A stretch of 64,000 nucleotides of DNA. Source: Pyropia haitanensis. Lineage: Eukaryota; Rhodophyta; Bangiophyceae; Bangiales; Bangiaceae. The stretch spans positions 2,953,206 to 3,017,205 of the forward strand of contig SDUX01000001.1 of assembly GCA_008729055.1 (NCBI GenBank), read 5' to 3'. Position 1 is the stretch's first letter. The number at the start of each line of letters is the position of its first letter. A program made the translations under genes and the position numbers. Below are positions 30,799 to 42,097 of this stretch, one piece after another. Under the pieces are notes generated by a model. The model saw only the letters and a list, made by a program, of their open reading frames with translations. It ran no database searches and was not told the DNA's origin.

Positions 30799-31271
30799 CT
30801 GAGCTGGCCACCCTCGCCCGCGCGGCGGCGTCGGCGGCGGGTCCCTTGGCGGCGGGCGCCGACGGGGGCGGCGGCGGCGGCGTCGCCGCGGCGCCGCGGA
30901 TCCGGTCGGCGCCGGTGGAGACGCCCGCCCCGTACGTGCCGGCGCGCCACGCGGCGGCGCCGGTGGATGTGGTCGCCGCTACGGCCGGCGTGGCAAGGAC
31001 GACGGCGACGGCGGCGGCGGCAGCAGCCGTGGACCCGCCGCGGGCGGTCCTCCTTGCGGGTGCCGGCGGGGACCCGCGGGATGTGGTCGAGACGCTCCGG
31101 GGGTTGCACGCCCGTGCCGCTGGTGACGGCGGGGTGGAAGACCCCGCGCGCCCGCCACTGCACCTCACCTACCAGGATACGAGCGCGACCGCCGTTGCGC
31201 GCGCGGTGGTGGTGTTGCGGGCGGTGGCCGACGCGGGCGCCGCCGCGGCTGCCGCCACGGCGGAAACCGCA

Positions 31272-31302
<31 letters not shown>

Positions 31303-32490
31303 CCGCCGCGGCGGCGTTTGCGACGGCCGTGTACGCGGGCGCCAACCTGCTGCCGTCCCAGCTGGTCCGCCTCCACACCCTCCTCGACGGCCTCATCGCC
31401 GCCGCCGCGGCCGTCGCCGACGCCGACGCCGCTGCCGCCGACGCGGCGGGCGGCGGCGGGGACTTTGGCCACCCGGCGCTGCGGCCAGAGTCGGCGGCCG
31501 CGGCGGCCGCCGTCGCGGCCGTCTGGCGCCGCTGGCGGGCGCTGGCCATGCCCTGGCCCGCCGCCCGCCGCGCCATCCGCCGCGCGTCCGCCGCCGCCGG
31601 CTGGGCGCCCGCGCAGCCCGTGCGGCCGCCCGCACCGGCGGGGACGCCCGACGGGCTGGCCCCCGCCCCCCGCCCTCCCCGCGGCGGCGCGGCCGGCACG
31701 CCCGCGGGCGCGGACCCCGCCGCGCCCGCGACCGCCGCGATGCTCGCCGCGCTCGACTCGCTGAGCGACGCGGAGCTCCGCGCCGCCGCCGCCGCGACGC
31801 GGCGGCCCGACGGGCGGCTGCCGACGGCGGCGGCGGTGGCGGGCGCGTCGGCGGCGACCATCCGCGCGACGCTGCGGGCGTCGCTGCTGGCGCCGCCGGG
31901 GGCGGTTGGCGGCGCGGCGTCGTCGGGGGGGGGGGGGGAAGGGGACGGGGCGGGTGCCCCTGCCGTGCCATCATCCTCTACGGAGAGGGGGGGGGAGTGC
32001 GGGGACCCCGAGTCGCCCGCGCCGGCTGCGGCGCCGCCGGGGATGGCCGCCGACGCGGCCGCGTTTGTGGCGGGCGGCGTGACGCGGCCGACGACGGCGG
32101 CGGCGGCGGCGGCGGCCGCCGAGGCGGGCACCGGCTGCGGCGGCACGGACGGCGGCGGCGGCTGGGACGGCTGGGCGGTCAACGCGACGCTCTACGACGC
32201 CGCCCTCTTCCGCGAGGCCGGCGCCCTCGGGCGGGTCAACCCCGTGGCGCTCGCCGCGGGGCTGGGCGCGGCCGCCGCCGCCACCGCTGGTGCCACCGAC
32301 GAGGAGGGGGGGCCATCCGCGGCCGACCGGGTGGCGGCGTGGCTGGCGCCCGCCGCCGCCGTGCTCGCCGCCGACCCGCCGCGGGTGGCCATTGCGTTCC
32401 GCACGGCCACGCTGTTTGGTGAGGGTGGCGAGGGCGCCGTGGCGGCGGCCGCCGCCGCCGCCGCGGCATCCGCCGGCAGGGGCGGCGCGC

Positions 32491-32521
<31 letters not shown>

Positions 32522-33749
32522 GCCGCCGCGCCGCTTTGACGTGGTATGGGTGGGCGCCGCCGTGGCGACCGCGGTGGGGCTGCTGCCGCTGCTGGTCGCC
32601 GCGCCCGGCCTGCTCGTCGAGCCGCCCGCCGCGGCTGTCGCCGACGCCGCCGCCGCCGACGCTGCCGTCACCGACGACACGGCGCCGCCGCCGCCGCCGC
32701 CGCCGTCGTCGCCGCTGCTGGTCGTGTGCCGCCCGCCGGGCGCGGCGCCCGCCGCGGCGGCGGTCGCGGCCGCGACGCTGCGGACCCCCCGGCAGCTGCC
32801 CGGCAGCCTCGGCGTGGCGTTGCTCCCCCCCCCCTCTGGGGTCGACGGCGCCACCGGCGCACCGCTGCGCTTTGCGGTGCTACCACGGCGTGCGACGCCG
32901 CTGGCCGCCGCCGCCTGGGACGCGCTCGCCCCCGCCCAGTGGCTGCGCCGCCTCGCGGTCCGCCTCGCCGCGCCGCCCGCCACCGACCCGCCCGTCGCGT
33001 CCGCGCCGACGCTGGCCGTCTGGGCGGCGGCGGCCGCCCGGTTTGCCGTCGCCGCCGCGCTGCCGCCGGCCTGGGTGGGCGCCACCGTCGACGCGCTCCT
33101 GGCGGCCGCCCCCCCAGCGAGCCGCGGCGGCGCCAATGGCGACGCCGCCCCCGCCGACGGCGGCACGGCCGATGGCGACGACGCCGACGCGGTCGACGCG
33201 CGGCTGCTCGGGGTGGACCTGCGCGTGGCGGTGGCGGGCCTGTCGCCGCCGCCGCCCACCGTCGACGCGGCCGCCCGGGCGGGACGGGACGCCGCCGCCG
33301 CCGCCACGGTCCTTGCCGCCGCGTCGCCGCTGCGACCGCTGCCAGCCGACACGGTGCGGCTGCTGGGCGGGGCGGCCGCCGCGCCCGCCGTTGGCGCGCT
33401 CTGGGTGCGCGACCGCGCCGACGTCAACGCGGTGATGCGGTCGGCCGGGGGCGCGGCGGGCCTCCGCGCGCTGGTGCTCGGGGGGAAAGGGGGGGCGTCG
33501 GGTGCCCCCGCCGCCGCCGCCGACGCCCCTGCGGACGGAGGGGCGGCGGCGGCGCGGCCTGGCGACCGCTTTGCGCTGTCGTCGGCGGTCGCGTGGGCGC
33601 CGGGCCACAACGCGGTGGTGGTGTGGGCGACCGCCGCGGACTGGGCGGCGCGGGAGGGGTGGGCGGTGGTGCTCGTGCGGCTGGACCTGTGGAGCGTCCT
33701 CGTGCGGATGCCGACGCTGGCGCGGGACCTCCGGCGGGTGCGGGCGTAG
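30237..33749 (+). CDS. TPR and DUF4470 domain protein
   Basis: A 1170-residue protein in one open frame. The N-terminus is a TPR pair: AKAAGNAAFAAGRAAAAAAA with YTAAL, then ANRAAARLALGDYDGAAADA and LRLRAGRAHFYAGRPAAAVR. This is the co-chaperone-like layout (AKxxGNxxFxxG). Around residues 264-340 there is a DUF4470-like segment: RAVLLAGAGGDPRDVVETLR, LHLTYQDTSATAVARAVVVL, comparable to the LLLGCGDLRNIL...D....ARN pattern. That domain is known from fungal and algal proteins, often with MYND zinc fingers; its function is unknown and no MYND finger is visible here. The rest is Ala/Pro-rich with isolated ordered pieces (WDGWAVNATLYDAALFREAG, RRFDVVWVGAAVATAVGLLP). The ATG is 29 bases after a C24 tract and 142 bases after a 28-base repeat array. 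Confidence 0.7.
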
Positions 33750-34068
33750 GTGGGGGGGGGCAGAGACGGTGGGGGGGGCGTGGGGGCGGCGGGCTCGCAT
33801 CGGTGGTGCTCTCGTGCCTCCGCGGACGCGTGCGTCGCAGCTCAGTTTTCAAAAGCACGCCGTGTTTTTTTTTTTTTCTCGTCAAAAACTGGCGTAAACG
33901 TGGCGGTGGGGGCGGCCGGTTTGGACAGGAGAGGGACCGAGACCTCGGTTGTGGTGGCGACGATCGCTCGCTTGGCGTCTCTCTCCCTCGTCACCCCCTC
34001 CGCCCCCTCTCCCAGCCTTCCTGCCCCTCGCGGCTGCCCCCCGTTCCCCCCCCCCCCTGCCGTCGCTC
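33750..34068. other. Short intergenic region
   Basis: 319 bases between the TPR-DUF4470 gene and the fucosyltransferase-like gene. It holds a T12 run near 33865, the longest A/T homopolymer seen, followed by a C-rich leader. No gene. Confidence 0.4.
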
Positions 34069-35710
34069 ATGCGCCCCTCCCGCCCCCCCCTCCTCCGCCA
34101 ATGGCGTCGGGCGCTCCGACGGGCGCTCGCGCCGCCGGCCGTCCCCCTCCCGCGCTCCTCGTGGGATGGCGGCACCGGCGGCGGCGGGGGGCGCGGCGGT
34201 GACGGCGGCCGCCGCCGCCGCCCGCCCTGGCTGGCCGTCCTTGCTGCCGTCGCGGCCGTCGTGGTCGTGACGCTGGCCGTCGTGTGCCTGGCTACCCGCG
34301 GTGGGCGTGGCGGCGGCAGCGGCGGCAGCGGCGGCGGCGGTGGCGGCGACGGCGGCGGCGACGGCGGCCACCCGCTGCTGCGCCGCGGGGGGGCGGTGGG
34401 CGGCGGCCTCGGGGGGGCACCATCCGCCGCGGCGGCAGCGGCGGCGGCGGCGGCGGCGGCAGCAGCGGCGAGGGTGACAGCAGCCGCCGGAGGGCTCCGC
34501 GGCGCCGCGGTGGGGGCGCCCCCCCCGTGCCGCCACCGTCGGTGCGGTCGGCGCTCCCCCCCCCCGCGTGTGCGCGGTCGGTGGTGACCGTCGAGTCCAA
34601 GTTTAACGGCTTTGGCGCGCAGCTGCTCCGCCGTGCGGCGGCGCTGTCGGTAGCCGCCGCCCGGTCGGCGGTGCTCGTAGCCGCCCCCGCCCGGTGGTGG
34701 AACTATGGGTGCGGCCCGTACCGCGGGTGGGACTGCTACTTTGTGCCGCCGGTGGGGACGTGTGTGGGGGGGGTGGGGGGGGGGAGCTGCCACTCGCCGT
34801 CGGCGCGCCCGCCGCGGCGGGTGCCGCCGGCGCCGTCGACGGCGGCGGGGGGGGTGGGCGGCGGCCGGGCCGCGCGGCGGCCGCCGCGGCCGCCGCGGCC
34901 GCCGCGGCAGCGGTAAACGTGTCGGCGTGCGTGCCGCTGAGCGCGGCCGGGCCACCCGCGGCGGACGTGGCGTGCGTCAAGGTGGCGACCGACGCGGACC
35001 AGCGGGCGGCGGCGGCGGCGCTCGCCGCCGGCAGCGCGGACCGCGGGGTGGCCGCCGCGGCCGCCGCGGTCGCCGCCCTCACCCGCCCGACGCCGGCCTT
35101 TGCCGCCGCCGTCGCGGCCGCGTCGGCGCACGCGGCGCGCCGCCTGCACCGCCGCCGCTACATTGGCGTCCACCTCCGCCGTGGGGACAAGGCCACCGAG
35201 GTGCCGCCGCCGCCGCTGACGGCGTACGCGCGGGCGGTGTCGGTGCTCGCCGTTGGCGTCGACGGGCCCGTCGTGGACGCCCGCCGTGCGGTGCCGGTCA
35301 CGCACGTGTACGTGGCGTCGGACGACGCGGCGGCGGCGGGGGCGCTCGCGGCGCTGCTCCCGGCCATGACCGTCGTGTCGGTCGCGGCGGGGGGGGGGCA
35401 CAAGCAGGCGGCGCTCAACGCGGCGCCCGCGGCGGCCACCGCCGCGGCGGTGGCGGCGCTGTGGGCCGACGTCACCCTGCTGGTCCGCGCCTCGGGCTTT
35501 GTCGGCAGCGGCTCGTCCAATCTGGGGCGGGTCGTGCAGCTGCTGCGGCACGCGGGGGGGGCGCCGCCGGCCAGCGCGGTGAGCGTGGACACGCGGTGGG
35601 GGGGGGGGCTCGCGTGGCAGGACTTTGGCGTGGACTACTGCGAGGGCGTCGGCGTGAATGAGGTGGTGTGCCGGGGGGGGGGCGGACAAGAAGCTGAACC
35701 GGTCGGTTGA
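34069..35710 (+). CDS. GT23-like fucosyltransferase (FUT8/NodZ type), two frame changes
   Basis: A Golgi-type glycosyltransferase. A short cytosolic tail is followed by a membrane anchor PPWLAVLAAVAAVVVVTLAV and a Gly/Ala stem. The catalytic domain then reads VTVESKFNGFGAQLLRRAAA, ARWWNYGCGPYRGWDCYF, YIGVHLRRGDKATE (the HxRRxDK nucleotide-sugar motif), VTHVYVASDDAAAAGALAAL and LVRASGFVGSGSSNLGRVVQ. The order and spacing resemble alpha-1,6-fucosyltransferases, which transfer fucose from GDP-fucose. The anchor, first catalytic block and main catalytic block lie in three frames; the breaks fall between about 34440 and 34560 and at the paired G runs 34766-34784. The C-terminus is also uncertain because of a G-run near 35675. 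Acceptor and linkage cannot be predicted. Confidence 0.7.
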
Positions 35711-35958
35711 GGATGGCTGGGGAGCAACAGACGCGCCAGCGTCAGCGGTAGGACCACCCGACGGGGAGCCGAGCCGGCAAGCCGTGGACCAACTGTCACA
35801 GTGGGTCACCGCTCCCTGTCCAGACAGGAGGTGCTGTGTCGAGTACCGGAGGCTGATGCGCACGTTCCCCAGGTCAGCAGCTACGCGACAGCGCCGTGGG
35901 ATCAGTTGGCTCATGGACAGGCTTTACCTCACTCGGGCCAAGAGCCCCGCCAAGCCAG

Positions 35959-36870
35959 CTACTTGCCCCCCGCCTCCGCTGGCGTTTGCGTGACCAGCTC
36001 GTCCACCGCGTGGATGGGCCCGCTGAGCTCCTCCCAGATGGCACCGTACACCAGCTTGTGGCGCTTCACCACGTTGAGGCCCTCAAACATCTCCGACACG
36101 ACCTTGATGCTGCGAGACACGGGACAAGCAGGTCGGGCTCGCACGAGAAAAGAAAAACAGAGGACAGCAAGCCAGCGCAAGAACATTGGACAGGTTAGGG
36201 CAAGGACTAGAGGTGATGGGACAAGGAGCAGAGGTCCACCATGCGAGACAGGCGGGCGGAGCTCGGGCCGTGACGCGGTACAGACTAGCAGCGACCAAGA
36301 GCACATCGGCAGCAGCGGACATTCTGGGCATCAAAGAGCAAGAAACGTACGACACGTGGGAGCCGTTGGGGTCCCCATAGGAGGGCGTCACAGTCAAGTC
36401 CGTGGGGTTGACGGCCTGGAGAGCGCCAACCAACAAGCCGTAACCACACCACTCCAGCAAAGAGCAAGACGTCGTACCAAAGGCGAGTGCGTTAGCATGC
36501 AGAACGGCAAAACCAAGGGCACGCGGCGAGCCAACAGTAGGCACGGGCAACACCCCCAACGCCAACCGGTGCAGCATCGCAGGGGCCCAGGTACCGCGAC
36601 AACCGCAGCGAGACAACCACCTCACGGCGGCCACGGCACAAGCCGGCATAAGCGCGCACCCCGCCCACACACCCAACGCACCTCCTTGATTTTCCGCTCC
36701 ACCGTCGAGACAACGGTGTCCCCCCCCTCCCCCCCCCGGCGGCCGGCGGTGGTGGCGGCTGGATGTTGATGGCGCGGGTGATCACCCGCGTCGGGGTGGT
36801 GGCCCGCGAGCGCGCCGCCGAGCGGGGTGTGACGAGAGCAGCGTGCCTCTGTTGACACGACAAAGGGGGG
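35959..36870 (-). CDS. BolA-family protein (BOLA1-like), at least three exons
   Basis: Exons read on the minus strand: about 36870-36682, 36415-36351 and 36109-35959, with introns 36681-36416 (GTGCGT...CAG) and 36350-36110 (GTACGT...CAG). The joins give an unbroken BolA core: STVERKIKE, AVNPTDLTVTPSYGDPNGSH, VSIKVVSEMFEGLNVVKRHK, LVYGAIWEELSGPIHAVDEL, VTQTPAE. The RHxLVY and GPxHA elements match mitochondrial BOLA1, which works with glutaredoxin-5 in Fe-S cluster delivery. The conserved RH of the second half is kept. The 5' end is unsettled. Exon 1 probably begins after CAACAG near 36865 and encodes a basic Ser/Thr/Arg-rich stretch like a mitochondrial presequence, but a C-run at 36721-36738 separates it from the core frame. 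No ATG lies in that exon, so a further 5' exon is likely, possibly with ATG at 37062. Confidence 0.8.
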
Positions 36871-38233
36871 GGGGCGGTTCAGAAACGAACGAGGGCGGGG
36901 GGGGGGGGGAAACCAGGGACGAGAAAGGAACAGCAGAGCGGGTGAGCGACGGACACGCACCACAAGACAAACGAGGGCAGAGAAAACAATACAAGTGAAA
37001 ATTGTAAGCTCCCACGCCCCGCCAGACACAACAACCTGCACGGCCCCACCGCCCTCCACCATGGGAGTATCCAACGTACCGCAAGAGCTCCCCGGGTCAG
37101 TGGAACGGCGGTTGCAAAAGCCATTGACCACGACACCATGGCGCTGGGAATAGAGTGAGACAAGGTCAGCGGGTGAGGGTGCGAAATAGCGGAACCGCAA
37201 CGGGCAGTGGCAGTGCGCTTCAACCCGTCGGACACACCGAGCAGCGATGGTCGTGCAGACGCACACCACGCACGTCAAGGCGGAGGTCAGCTGGCTGATG
37301 GTGACATCAATCTTGATATATGCCGTGATATTTGTGAATAGTAAGTTGTCCATGGTGTTTCGTATCGAATTCTGTACATCAGCATTGATCATTCAAATTC
37401 CAACTGCTTTGAGCGTGGCGTCCCTCCGGCCGAGTCCCTCAAGCCGTATGTATTTGTGTTTTGACCACAGAAGGTGACGCAGAGTGCAATTTGCGTTGAA
37501 GTCTGTCTGCAAGACCGTGCTGAGAGCATCTGTGTGGCCCTCGATGGCCCACCAAGATCCGCGAGACTGGGCCCCAATGCCCTCAATACTTGCTGTCTGT
37601 AGGGAGGCTCACGAAACTGGCCGCGACCTTGAGTGCCCCGGCAGATCCCGACGCTCGGGCCTGCGCTGCGGGGCCTGGCCACACACCCTCCCTCGTCCCG
37701 CAGCTTATGTGCTACTACGGCCCGCTGTGGTGGGCAGAGCGGATCGGCTCTGCAGGACGAGTGTCGTGAGAGGGGTCCAGCTGCGCTGGGGCTGGGAGCA
37801 CCCGACGAGGGGGGGGGGCCGATCAGCCCAATTGACGGCTGCCGCATTGACGCACGCTGCGCTTCTGTGCCTGGTCGTCGGCCGGTCGCCGCGGGGGGGC
37901 TGCCGCACACCTCCCGGCGCCGGAGTCTGACGCGGTCGCTGGTGCGGCAGCTGCCGGGGGGAAGTAACGGCGGCGCGGCGGCGTGTATCTCCGGGCTGGC
38001 CCCCCACGTGGTCCGGGCCACTGCTGTGAGCCCCCACCGGTGGGCTGGGTCAGGACCCGTCGACGTGGGCCCGCGAGTGGCTGGCGTGTCGTGCTCCTCC
38101 CCCCGCCCCCTCCGCGCCGCCGATTGTCCGCGTCGCCGGGACGTGTAGCTGTGGCGGGGGCGGCGGCGGTGGCGGTGACACCCCGTAGTGGGTTCAAGCC
38201 ATCGGCGACGCTGGTGTGGAGGGCATCGCGACC
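36871..38233. other. Divergent region between BolA and ELO genes
   Basis: Probably contains the first exon and promoter of BolA on the minus strand (a candidate ATG lies at 37062-37060). 37250-37480 is an AT-richer island and a plausible shared promoter zone. From 37.5 to 38.2 kb no gene is recognisable, although several frames are open. Confidence 0.35.
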
Positions 38234-39480
38234 ATGACGGCGGCGGCAGCGGCAGCAGCGGGGGTGGCCGAGCTCACTTTGTCGGCGGCGGCCATGACTG
38301 GCGGGGAGCTGGTCAACGCCACCGCCTCTGCGACAAGCAGCGCGGGCGTTGACTTGATCTGCCTCTTTGGGCGGTGCGTGGACCTGTCGCTGAGCGGCTT
38401 TTCATGGGCAGACGCCCCCCTCTCCTCCCTCCGCTACCCTGTGGGCGTTATGTTTGTGTACCTGGCCGTCATCTGGGCCCTGCACCGCACCATGCGGTCG
38501 CGCCCCCCAATACGGATGAAGGCCGTCGCGGCTGTCCACAACATCCTACTGACGGGGCTGTCGGCTGCCATGGCGGTCGGCACGATCGTGGAGCTGGTCA
38601 TCCATACGCGGCGACACGGCTTTGTGTCGGTCGTGTGCGACCGGGAAAAGACGGCGATGACGGGCCGCCTGGCGGTATGGTTTTATGTCTTTTACCTCAG
38701 CAAGTAAGTTGGTGCCCTTCCCTTTCTTGTTTTCGTTGGTCTTGGTAGGGTTGGGCGTTGAGGGGGGTGGGATGATGCTCGGAGGAGCACGTGTGGACGG
38801 CCAGTGGTGCGGTGCTGGCTGCCCTTGTCTGTCGTTGGCGAGTGGTCTCTCCCGTTGGGGTCGTGTTGCTAACGCTCTGTCTGCTTCACGTGTGCGCGCC
38901 GCTGCTGCCTCGTCGTCCGCTTTTCCCGCGTGTGCGCAGATACTATGAGCTGCTCGATACGGTCCTGCTGGTCGTCAAGAAGCGCCCCCTTTCCTTCCTC
39001 CACGTGTACCATCACTGCGTGGTGCTGATCCTCTTTTGGGCGTACAACCAGTCCCGCATGATCATCTCGTGGGTGCTGGTGGTGGCCAACTCGCTCGTCC
39101 ACGTGGCCATGTACGGCTACTTCACCGCGTCCACCTTTGGCGTCACCGTCTGGTGGAAGAAGTACATCACGCAGGCGCAGATCGTGCAGTTTGTGGTGGA
39201 CCTCACCGCCACGTGGCCCTTCCCGCTGCTCTACTATGGCGCCCGCGGCTGCTCGGGCTCCATGCGCGGCTGGCTGTTTGGGCAGGCCGTCGGCTTCTCC
39301 TTCTTCCACCTCTTCCTCGACTTTTACCGCCGCTCGTACAAGAAGCGGGGGGAGGCGACGCCGCCGGCTGTCGCCGCCGCCGCCGCCACCCCGACGGGGA
39401 CACCCCCCCCGGTGGCGGCCGGTGGCGACACGGCCGCCGCCGCCGCCGCCGCCGCGTCCGTTTCCAAGAAGCAAACGTAG
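38234..39480 (+). CDS. ELO-family very-long-chain fatty acid elongase
   Basis: Exons 38234-38703 and 38940-39480 are joined across a 236-base intron (GTAAGT...GCAG) and give 336 residues. ELO proteins are ER membrane condensing enzymes that add malonyl-CoA to fatty acyl-CoA in the first step of two-carbon elongation. Diagnostic segments: YYELLDTVLLVVKKRPLSFL before the catalytic histidine box HVYHH (His178-His182), NSLVHVAMYGYF, and TQAQIVQFVVDL. Membrane helices flank these at the expected intervals. The splice restores KYYELLDT, a conserved join, so the intron is well supported. The tail has KKRGE and ends SVSKKQT, a lysine-rich end compatible with ER retention. Substrate preference (saturated or polyunsaturated) cannot be told from the sequence. 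Confidence 0.95.
38704..38939 (+). other. Intron of the ELO gene
   Basis: Donor GTAAGT, acceptor GTGTGCGCAG and branch-like GCTAACG (A at 38872). No AG dinucleotide occurs between the branch motif and the acceptor 67 bases later. Removal is required for the ELO reading frame. Confidence 0.9.
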
Positions 39481-40440
39481 TGGTGTGGGTGGCCGCGGCG
39501 GCGCTGTTAAACCGAAACAGGACCTTGTTGGGCACTCCCCCGTACGCGCCGTGGGATTGGCACCCCACCCACGCCGCCCGCTGGGCGTTCCCGGCCGTCT
39601 GCACGCCAGGTGGTTCCGCCGCTGGGCGCCGCGCGGCGTCGTGCGGCGTCGCGGTTGTCGCCGCTGCCGCCGCCGCTGTACCAGCCCAGCGGCACCAGCC
39701 GTGGGGCGGCGGCCCGCGACGGGGCACCGTGTGGCCCGTAGCGGCGGCAGCCGCCGCCACCAGACCATTCCCCTCGCGACGGCCCCCTTCCCCCTTTGCT
39801 TGCACCACACCTCCCGCGCCGTCCACTCCCCTGCAGTTCCCGCGATGCCGCTCCCCGGTTGACCCCCCCCCACCTCCCCCCCCCCCGTGCGGCTCCCACG
39901 CTTGCCAAAGACCGAAAGGAAGGAAAAGAGGTTTGCGAGCTGCCACCGCCGCGGCCACCCCACCTGCAAGCGGCGGCGGCGGCCGCCGCGGCGGCGGCGG
40001 CGGTGGTGTCGGTGACCATCGCAGGGTGCGGCAAACCACGGGCGCGCACGAGGCGGGGCGACCGACCCCCCCCCCCACCCTTCCTCCCCCCCCCTGGGCA
40101 GTGGCGTGTCCTCCCCTCCGGCGCCGCTCAGCACCCGGCCGGGCGACAGGGACTGTCCCGCCGCCAGCGGGCGAGCGGTCGCCCGCCGACGCCCCCCCCC
40201 CCCCCCCCCCAGACGCACAGCGCCGCCCACCCCCGCCGCCCCGCCTCCCGCGGCGGACTCGACCGCCCCCCCTGCCGGCGCTGCCGCCGGCGCGTGGCGG
40301 ACGCGGGACACCTCCCGCGGCACCCCGCTCCTGGGTGCTGCCGGTAGCGGCGTCGGCTGCCCCATCGGGCCGCCGCCGCCCCCGTCGGGGGCGCCGCCCA
40401 CCAGACGCCCCGCCACCGTCGGGGGGGGGGGGGGACGACG

Positions 40441-40481
<41 letters not shown>

Positions 40482-41107
40482 TGCCACGTCGGGATTCATG
40501 ACGCGGCGCGCCGCGGCGCGCACGGTGCAGCAGGGGAACCGGTCTGGCCCCCCCCCCCCCCCCCCCCCCCAACACGTCGCAATAGTCAGCGCGTCCCAGT
40601 CCCCCCCCCGCCTCCCCCCTTCTGCCAGCGTTACCGGAAACGGCTCGGGTGGCTCCGCCCCGCCCACGCCGGCGGGCCCTACGGATGCGGCGGCGCTCAT
40701 GAACCCCCCCCCCCCTTTGCGACCGCCACCGACGGCGGCCGGGGACGGCCATTGCGGGGAGCGTCGCCGCTCCGCCGTCGGGCGGCGACCGTGACGGCGA
40801 CCGCACGGGCGTCCCGGCTGCCCGCCCTCTCCCCCCTCCCCCCGCCATTCCACGGTGACAGCGCGCAGGGGCGCGGGCGGCGGCGGCGCCCACGGCTGGG
40901 CGCCCCGCCGGCGGCGCCCCCTCTCGCGGCCCGCCCGTGCGCCGGCGTTGCCAACAGAGCGGCGCGTCCATAACGGGAAAAGGCTCCCTCGCGGCCTGAT
41001 GCCGCAGCGTCTTTGACGGTTCCAACACCTTACCCCTACACCCCCACCCCCCACCCCCCCCCCCTCCCCTTTTGCCCGGCACCGCGGTCCCGCAACCGAC
41101 CGTCACG
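39481..41107. other. Low-complexity intergenic region
   Basis: No gene. The sequence is C-rich on the plus strand with many homopolymers, including C23 (40548-40570), C12 (40197-40210 region) and G11 near 40425, and a GCC repeat at 40443-40480. It ends in a C-rich leader (41039-41070) before the secreted-protein gene. Confidence 0.45.
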
Positions 41108-41781
41108 ATGCGGCGGGTCCGGTCCGCTTCGACGCTCCTGACGGCGCTGGTGGTGGCGGTGGCTGCACTGGCGGCGGCACCTCCCGCGGCCGCGGCGACG
41201 GCGGACAGTGACGCCACGATGGGCGGCGGCGCCATGGACTGGACGCCCACCCCCCAGCGGGGCATCGCGATGGGCGCCACCACCTGCCGCGCCACGCTCG
41301 TCCACCTCCGCACCTTTGTCCGCGCGCTCCGCACCGCCCCCTGCGCGGACGTGGGCGACTGGCGGGCGCGCAAGCGGGCGGTGCGGCGGGCCATCCGCGC
41401 CATCCGCGGCGGCCGCACGCGCAGCGGGTGCGTGCTGGGCAGGCGCGCCGCGCGGGCGGTCGTCGCCGCCCTCTCCATCGCCCACCCCGACTACCTGTGC
41501 GTCGCGGCGGCGGGCGCCACCGCCACCGCCGACGGGGTCGACGGCAGCGGGGGGGGGGGGGGGGCGAGGCGGCCCTGCCCCTGCTGCCCGCCGCGCCCAA
41601 CGGCTGCTGCCGCGGCTACGCGCCTGCCGCGCCGGGCCGGTGCTGCGCGGCGCCGTGCCCCAAGCTGGTGGAGCTCTTCCCGGCGTGGGTGACCCTCTCC
41701 AACTGCTGTGCGACGCCGTTCAACGATATGCCGGTGGGCACCGAGTGTCCTGAGTCAATGGTGTACGCGACTGCCGCGTAG
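41108..41781 (+). CDS. Secreted Cys-rich protein of unknown function, one frame change
   Basis: The N-terminus is a textbook signal peptide (MRRVRSASTLLTALVVAVAA then a small-residue stretch, about 30 residues). The mature part has scattered cysteines: TTCRATL, TAPCADVGDW, RSGCVLG and DYLCVAA. After a 16-G run (41549-41564) the frame must change to reach a Cys-dense C-terminus: NGCCRGYAPAAPGRCCAAPC, SNCCATPFND and GTECPESMVYATAA. The two halves belong together because each frame stops being protein-like exactly where the other begins. The CC pairs suggest a disulfide-stabilised extracellular or cell-wall protein. No family is recognised, and toxin-like activity is neither indicated nor excluded. 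Confidence 0.55.
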
Positions 41782-42097
41782 AGGAGGCGGGGGGCTGGTG
41801 GTGTTGCTCTTGCTCCCTCCCTCGCCATCCTTGACTGCCTGGTGGGGCAAGGCCGGCTGCAGCGGGCGGATCGGTGTTGTTCGGTGCGCTCGCACAGAGG
41901 ACAGCGACAAAAAAGTCAAAAGGGAGATGGGAGGTTGCCGAAAAGAATAGCGCAATGTACAGACGAGCAGGCCACAGACGCGCCACACCCCCGATGCTAC
42001 AAACATACCACAAAAAGCACGACACCCAGCGTGATGGGTTCCCGCTCTCGCCAGCGCAAACAAAAACCGCCCGCCGCAGGGAAACAGGCCCTCCCTC
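41782..42097. other. Convergent intergenic region
   Basis: 316 bases between convergent gene ends, relatively A-rich on the plus strand (GACAAAAAAGTCAAAAGGG near 41905). It probably holds both 3' ends. No gene. Confidence 0.45.

Noticed and set aside
38869..41478. 869-residue open frame on the minus strand opposite ELO
   Set aside because: It is antisense to a confidently spliced ELO gene; length results from high GC and absence of stops, with no family match.
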